A stretch of 64,000 bases of DNA from Mantis religiosa (lineage: Eukaryota > Arthropoda > Insecta > Mantodea > Mantidae). The notes under the pieces are model-generated. The model was not told the origin of the DNA and did not search any database. It worked only from the letters and a program-made list of their open reading frames with translations. A program made the position numbers and the translations under genes. This document shows positions 57,640-64,000 of this stretch, piece by piece. Position 1 is the stretch's first letter; each line of letters starts with the position of its first letter. The stretch covers positions 52,325,137-52,389,136 of the forward strand of contig CM060951.1 of NCBI GenBank assembly GCA_030765055.1, given 5' to 3'.

Positions 57640-58685
57640 ATTTAATACAAGAAAAAATGTTGCGGTTAAGAACAACAAAATGGGAGAAAAGATTACTACA
57701 GCCAATCAAGATGAAAACACAAACAAGTTTCCTACAAAATGTTACGGAATTAAAAACAGATCTGAATCTTCCTAATTCTAAAGACAACATTCTAATCAAA
57801 GAAAACCCACTGACTTTTGAACCTATTAATATTCAATTAGATTTAGAACAAATAGTTACAAAGGCTGAAACTTCCAAATCTGCACTAAATCACTAGCATT
57901 AGAAACTGTGAACAATAGATACCCACCTGAAGAATGGTTACATATCTACACAGATGGATCTAACTGGGACAACAACTCAGGAGCAGGAATTAAATGTGCA
58001 CTGTTCCCATTCTATCAACCAGCAGGATACCACACAACAAATTTTGATGCAGAAGTAACGGCTATTCATATTTCACTCCAACACCTCCTATACAGAATAG
58101 ATAAGTTCTTAAATGCTTTCATACTTAGTGATTCTAAAGCAGCATTGTGTGCAATAAGTTCATATAAAATGAGGTCAATCCAAATTAAAGAATGTCACAA
58201 AATGAGCCAACAACTTCAAAAACTACAGAAAAGAATTATATTACAGTGGATAACAGCACATTGTGGAATTGCTGGAAATGAATCAGCTGATTTTGTTGCC
58301 AAAAAGGTGCAAATTTAATTCAGAACAAAAGTAAAAGCTTACCCTTTACATCCATAAAAAGATTACTCAAAAGCGAATATAGAAACAAACAAAGCCAATC
58401 AATATCTAACAAAGCCAAAGATAAAAAATGGAACATTTTATTTAAAAATCCAGAAATTATTCCAGAAATCCCACGTAAAGTTGCAGTAGCAAATTTTAGA
58501 TAACTTACGGAACATGATTATTTGGCCAAACACTTACACAGAATAGGAATTTATACAAGTCCAAATTGTCCTCTGTGCAACAAAGAAGAGGAAATGACTG
58601 AAGAACATCTTTTAACCTGTGAAGCCCTCTACCTGCCGGACCCACTACACAGAAATATTGGAGAGCAAGAGAGCTAATGGCTTAA
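57640..58685 (+). pseudogene. LINE ORF2 3' end: RNase H domain and C-terminal zinc-knuckle-like tail
   Basis: Three frames together give the end of a LINE polyprotein. 57640-57890 is probable post-RT sequence (KWEKRLLQPIKMKTQTSFLQ). 57886-58318 is an RNase H domain with all acidic motifs: LHIYTDGSNW, NFDAEVTAI, ILSDSKAAL and TAHCGIAGNESADFVAKK. A one-base loss in an A-run (near 58305) shifts the frame to ANLIQNKSKSLPF, then NFR-stop-LTEHDYLAKHL (stop 58501-58503), SPNCPLCNKEEEMTEEHLLT and finally YWRARELMA with a stop at 58685. RNase H is typical of I-group LINEs; the clade is uncertain. Confidence 0.8.
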
Positions 58686-61550
58686 CTGCCAAAGCCTAGC
58701 ATTTGAAAACAACAACATATTTTTTTAAGTATTCGCTTAAATCGAGAAGCCGAGAAATAACCCCTCATTCAACTACGTCTTACCCTATCGGCGACAAGTC
58801 CAGAAGTGTCCAAGATTCTACCCAGAATGTCCTACTCAGCTACCAAAATTCTTCTAATAATCTACCCTTTTGTTAATGACTCTATGATACCCATTACTAA
58901 GTTCTAATATGATGTTGGCAATTCATTTCTACGTCACTTAAATTCTCTGCTTTCTATCATAAAGCCTCTCTATAAATTTCTAAGAAATACTCTGATATAT
59001 TCCACGAGTTCTAAGCTAACCTGCTATACCTAATCTGGCAGCTTTGGTAGTAACTTTGCTCTTACTGACGTAACCTATCAAATCACTTCTCCGAATCGCC
59101 TGACAACCAGCCCTCTCTAATTGTGTTACACAATGACATTTACCCCGAACCAAATTGTGCCCATAATTAACTGACAAACTTAAAACCCTTTAATATTTAA
59201 CATAAATGCACAAAATATTCATATTTAATTTTATTATGACTTAATTTATTTAACTGATCCATAATTTTGTATAACATTGAGAACTTTTTTCAAGAAGCTA
59301 TGTTATGCAAAGAAACCAAAGTTTTATTATGCCATGTTTTGTTACATAGAACGATTTAACTGATTTTACTTCACTTAAACATTGAAAAAAGGAGACCAAG
59401 GGGAACAACCTATGCAATGCAGAAATGTTTTGAATGCCCCTGCGTTGAATAGGTAACTCTTTCGTCTTGATCATTTTAATATTTCTAAACATTCCGTTTA
59501 GTAAACTTCAATATTTGTGACTGCGAGGGTTAATTAGAATCAAAAGTCTGGTTTGAGGAACTTTAGAACACTCTTTGTTGCAGTTAAAAGACGTGAAATT
59601 GACAATCAGCTGTCTTCAAGGACGACTCGGTAAACGCACTAAACAAATGAAAGAAGGCCCTGCGGCACACTTCAAACGTCAAATAACCATCACACAACTA
59701 CCAGTTGTTTATAGAACGCCGTAAACCTTACAATAACATTCGCGGCGGCAAGAGAAAGACAGAAAATTCCGGGGGCTCTCTCTTTCTCTTTCTTTCTCTT
59801 GTCAAGTGTCCAGCTATCCTGCCCACGCGCCCGGCTCCCTTTTGTCGCAGCCGCACAACAATGTCAACGGTGACAGTATACAAAGAACATTACTTACATA
59901 AAATGAGCAGTTGAAATAACTTTAGCATTCTTTAAAACAAGCTATACCTATCTATACTTGTTTTTTATGTGAATGCAGATGCTCATTAAGACACATCGAT
60001 GACCATTAGAGATAGACAGAGTCTTTGAACAGCAATCAAATTGCCGTGACCATGTAGAAATGATGGAAACAATGGAAACAAGTGTATTCTCTAAAATAGA
60101 ATTTGTTAGGACCAGTTTAGAAATTTCCTAGAGGATAATTCCAGTTTAGAAATCCCTAAAATTGGAGATCACTTATTTTACTAATTTTTATTTTAAAAGC
60201 GATATCCGGAGAACGAAGCAAAACAAATTTTAATGAAATATTGGAGTTTTGGGACATGTTTTTACAATCTATGTTCTATTCGTATTATAATTGGAAGTTA
60301 TTTTTGGGTTGTTACGCGTGGTCTTCTAGAGATACAAGTTCCAGAGGTTTCGTCCACAGCTGCAGTACAGATGTATTATTTTATCTTGACAGGAATCCTG
60401 CGCGGTAGGGATGAGTAGCAACTGTGGTGGGGACAGTGCACTTATTGTCCAAATGCGTCACCCGCGTAAGATTACGAGAGGGGAGGGCGGTGCATTAGGT
60501 GTCTAAAAACAAATTTCATTCTCGAAGCCAGTTTTGCAGCTCTTATAAACTAAGTTGCAATTCTTACTATGGTAGTAATCTCCACGCTTTTGTTGGATCT
60601 TAAATAGTACATAGGCATTTGAAACAAAACCCTGTTCTCCCCCAGCAGGCATGATAAACAACTGTCGGCCTTTCAATATCGCTGCAGAGTCCCTGTAACG
60701 TATTTCACTCCAGGCATATGGTCGAGTATGTGATGTATTTCTATAAGTTTCATCCATAAGAATTATATAAACTTCACTTCGATATCTCCGAATATTTCAT
60801 AAATACTTAAGCCTTTCTGCACGTATGATGCGATGTTCGATTAAAATTTGTCTGTCACGCTTAGTGTTTTTTTTTTTTTCTTCAAATGATTCTAGCTTCA
60901 AAAGAACTCTTCTTAATGTTCAGACACTGCCTTGGAAGTCAGTAGAATTTTTAGCTTCATAAGCACTTTCTTCAGAGTTGGTCTTTGTTTTTCTGTGCTT
61001 TAAAACTTATTCATAGTTCGCCTAAACTCTTCTGAATTAAAACATCCAAATTAGATTTTGTGCATTTTCTTAATTTTGTTTACTGGGCATAGAGAAGGAC
61101 GTTGTTGCACTAGCACCAATGGCTTTTCTTTCCTTAATAACTCTCCTAAACTGCCTTCAGGCACAACTGTTGCCTCAGATACCCTTCCCCAGGTTTTTAT
61201 AGCTGACCCAGACCATTGTTCCTTTTTTTATAAATCTATGGATATTGGTTATTACTTCTCGTGTTTTAAATGTAGCACTTTATTTCCTAATGTACTGCTA
61301 GGAGGCGTCGCTTATAAATGCTCTCTTGGAACCAGGAGACAAGCACATTTTGAAAAAAGCTGTAGTGTTACCGAGTAGCTCTGCACGTGTTTAGTTGCTC
61401 GTAACTGGTACGCAAATGACCTGCCCTCCCCTCCAGTTGCAACCGTTCTGAGGTGGACTCGACTAGATACCACTGCGCATCGTTGTGCACCTTTCAAGAT
61501 AAAAAAAATACATCTGTAGATATCTTCAGGAGCGCTGTCGAAGTCTTCTG
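58686..61550. other. No gene recognised
   Basis: Probably starts with the LINE 3' untranslated region (to about 59200, boundary not found). Later there are a pyrimidine tract at 59775-59800 and a G+C-rich patch at 60420-60500. A 106-codon plus-strand frame (61058-61378), Cys- and Ser-rich, is unrecognised. Confidence 0.45.
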
Positions 61551-61760
61551 GAAGAAGGTTGCACTCTTCTTGAAAGGTTGACTGCCAGTGCCACTATATT
61601 TATACTAAGAGCGCTCCCCATGTAACATTCTTCGAGAAAGCTTCGACCAGCCGCTGAAGATGTTCACTGCAGTTTAGACGAAACGTCTGGAAATTCTATC
61701 TTTAGCAGATTACAGCATAACAGCCCTGAAATAACTTATAGTTAAGTTAACTTTGGCCAT
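61551..61760 (+). mobile_element. Possible PLE-type 3' region
   Basis: Contains GCTGAAGATGTTCACTGCAG followed by GACGAAACGTCTGG, the GAAGATG...CGAAACGTC arrangement I associate with the 3' ends of Penelope-like elements. No coding sequence is adjacent. Low confidence. Confidence 0.25.
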
Positions 61761-62937
61761 GAAAACCTAAGATCTGTGCCTAACTTATTACTACTTGGCT
61801 CCAGAAATTGTACAGTTAGCTTTTTAAAACTGGCCAGACAAACTAATTTAATATATCTTCTAACATTCATGGTGGAGTTATAGTACAGCGATGTATAAAT
61901 ATTTTGTATTAAATTCTTACATTAACCGTTAGACTCCAGTATACGTAATAAGTTATAAAATCACACAAAATATGTGAAACGCTGACGGAAAGTTTGACTT
62001 CCTTAACACTTCCTAACAGTCTTCCAAATTCAGGAAATTCTGCACATTGAATAAGCACAGTTTCGCAAAGTAACAATTTGAATATTCGCATAATTTGCTA
62101 ATTGTAGTAAGTAAAATTCAAAAGCTTTTCAGTATCTGTTTAGTTCCATAGAAATTTAATAACATAAGAGCTACATTGTTTTCATACAATATAGAAACAC
62201 AAAAAGAGGCAAACTTGCAAATATTTAGATTACACATCTTTTGTTCACTTGTTTATAAAGCTATGCATATATTTCTCAGTATATACAATATAGCATATTC
62301 TGCTAATGAGTTTGTTCACATATGAAGCAAAACTTTCTTACATGAACTCATATGTTGCTTGATATGACTTATCGCAATATTGATTTTGTTTGAATCACAG
62401 CTCTGGGTAACAGAGCTATTTTATATACCTATTCTCTTTAAAAATTGGCGTTTCTTAGCAACCTTCTTGTTTTTCAACTGTAATACGTTCCTGTACAAGG
62501 ATTTTGTAAACCGTTCTTAATGTTTATGAAGTTTGATGGTGTTTTGAAACCCATGTCCAACTTGGGCTTTTTTTAATGGTTAAGGAATTATGAAAATTGC
62601 CTAAGTAGTTTTTGAGATTATCCTCAACATACAAAACATACGTATACGCCCGCACACTCACACGCATGCACAATTTTATCTTTGTAATTTTAATCCGATT
62701 TACAGTTTCACAGCTGAGGAGTTCAGTGAAAGAAGAAGCTCTTTAAAATTTTTGCCAAAATCGAGAAAATAGCTCTACCCCATCTCTCAGAATGTGTAAG
62801 AATATAGGAGAGCTAATACAGTATGGTGGAAATAAAAGAAAAGAATACATCTCAGACCTTCTACAAAAATGAAACGAGTATGTTCTTAGATGATCTGAAT
62901 AAACGCAGACCTGTGTAATAAACATGAGTCTTGTATT
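61761..62937. other. No gene recognised
   Basis: AT-rich. Open frames near 60 codons only. Confidence 0.55.
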
Positions 62938-63170
62938 ATTTTTTTACGTCCTCCAAATTAAGTCATATCGGACGATGAATGGAATGGGTGAAATGATGCC
63001 CAAATAAGCCCGGGGTCCCTAGAGCTTAGAGTTATCCGACATTCGTCCTTCAGGATAATGGAAAATCCCGGAAAAAAACCTTATCCAGTTAACTCAACCT
63101 GAGCGAGATTCAAACTCGGGACCCCTTTAACGTGAGGCAGACATGCTACCACCACGCTACTGAGGCTGGT
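62938..63170 (-). repeat. SINE family A
   Basis: On the plus strand: TTTTTTTACGTCCTCCAAAT and AGTCATATCGGACGATGAAT, through to the head at CTACCACCACGCTACTGAGG. Full length; no clear target duplication. Confidence 0.87.
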
Positions 63171-63326
63171 TTTAGCTACTTCATAACTTCTGTAAATTCC
63201 AAGGTTTTACTTTGATTAACACAATCCATTAGAAAAACATTAATGACAGAGTTTTATTTTGTTTAGATGAATGTGCTACGACGTGAAAATGTTAACATAT
63301 TGTACATATTTTAGTTAATTGATGGA

Positions 63327-63688
63327 GTGAGTGAGTGAGTGTGTGGTGTTTAAGGGCCCGTCGACAACAAGGTCATTTGGGCCCGTTGATGGAAATTAAT
63401 CATTTCTTCACACTAGCCGTATATAGGCTAAGATATTTGATGGATAGGGTCAACATGAAAAATTCAGTGCCATGGCCGGGATTTGAACCACGGATCTCCT
63501 GGTTTCAGTCCAGTTGCTCTTAACCTTTGAGCTACCATGGCCAACGTGCCCTCCTGACATTAAATTCTCCAGTTGATTCGTATATTTCCCCGGTAGACCA
63601 CTAGGGGCTCTCGCATCCGAGATTCACCGTTTGTGGCGACTTACTATCGTAAGCACTTAAGTCCCAGGCTTCATCATTTAACTCTTAT
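63327..63688 (-). repeat. SINE family C, full length, perfect 20-bp target duplication
   Basis: Bounded by 20-bp perfect direct repeats starting TATTTTAGTTAATTGATG (63307-63326 and 63689-63708). On the minus strand: a ~130-base 5' region, the internal tRNA-like segment (GTTGGCCATGGTAGCTCAAA, B box GGTTCAAATCCC), a ~150-base 3' body, and a short CACTCACTCAC tail. The perfect duplication suggests a recent insertion. Confidence 0.9.
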
Positions 63689-63890
63689 TATTTTAGTTAA
63701 TTGATGGAAATTAATCATTTCTCCACACTAGCCGTATATAGGCTAAGATATTTGATGGATAGAGTCAACTGAAGAATTTAATGACAGGAGGGCACGTTGG
63801 CCATGGTAGCTCAAAAGTTAAGAGCGACTGGACGGAAACCAGGAGATCCGTGGTTCAAATCCCAGCCATGGCATTGAGTTTTTCATGTTG
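63689..63890 (+). repeat. Older, rearranged SINE C copy
   Basis: The 3' body appears in the antisense direction (CACACTAGCCGTATATAGGC), followed in the sense direction by the last part of the 5' region (GAAGAATTTAATGACAGGAG) and the tRNA-like segment (GTTGGCCATGGTAGCTCAAA to GCCATGGCATTGAG). The join falls in the shared string TCAACTG-A/G. The full-length copy inserted at its left edge. Confidence 0.75.
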
Positions 63891-64000
63891 CTCTATCCAT
63901 ATTGTAAATATACCTAATTAATCTTTAAAGCGTCTAAGCTAGTTTCATAGAATATGAAAATGATAAAACTACCACGGAATCAGCCACTTTTTTCTATAAA

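Overview
This window reads as repeat-rich, AT-rich, non-coding DNA from a large animal genome, most likely an insect. The evidence is animal-type transposon families (mariner with a D,D34D triad, Tc1/IS630-type, hAT, Helitron, Penelope-like, RTE-like and RNase H-bearing LINEs, gypsy-type solo LTRs), several tRNA-derived SINE families with Pol III A and B boxes, long microsatellites, and no bacterial-type gene packing. From memory the tRNA-headed SINEs look like those of cockroaches and termites, but I could not search for them. I found no convincing host protein-coding exon, no true tRNA or rRNA gene, and no CRISPR array.

Layout. 1-409: TATA + initiator core promoter, perhaps the end of an LTR. 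2.9-4.3 kb: SINE cluster. 5.1-6.9 kb: a mariner rearranged into a fold-back and split by a 945-bp insertion. 9.3-10.6 kb: nearly full-length mariner. 12.1-13.8 kb: TA-flanked IS630/Tc1-type element, with an inverted relative at 28.4-29.6 kb. 16.1-17.4 kb: stacked SINE, LTR, LINE 3' end and microsatellites. 18.2-18.6 kb: a fold-back MITE with an internal minisatellite. 18.8-25.3 kb: SINEs in otherwise featureless DNA, plus a TCAC array. 26.5-27.9 kb: a second mariner. 31-37 kb: LINE fragments, a TIR element carrying a captured gene fragment, and a ~0.85-kb TCAC/CCAC array inside a SINE tail. 38.7-45.2 kb: a tandem repeat beside a CRE/CCAAT hairpin, two hAT remnants, a transposon nested in a SINE-like repeat, a solo LTR, and a Penelope-like reverse transcriptase plus GIY-YIG pseudogene. 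46.6-47.2 kb: GC-rich island of unknown origin. 47.4-53 kb: dead Tc1-type transposase, second copy of the captured-fragment element with a nested SINE, second copy of the 41-kb transposon. 55-58.7 kb: solo LTR, Helitron 3' end, LINE RNase H end. 63 kb: SINEs nested within SINEs.

Nothing here works as a pathway. All recognisable proteins are transposition proteins, and nearly all are broken by stops, frameshifts or lost catalytic residues. The most informative material is structural: target-site duplications that fix element boundaries, nested insertions that give relative ages, SINE tails that appear to seed the microsatellites, one SINE family with its tRNA-like segment inside the unit, and a two-copy TIR element carrying a piece of an unassigned conserved protein. 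These are the best candidates for something undescribed. I see no evidence for a novel multi-gene system.
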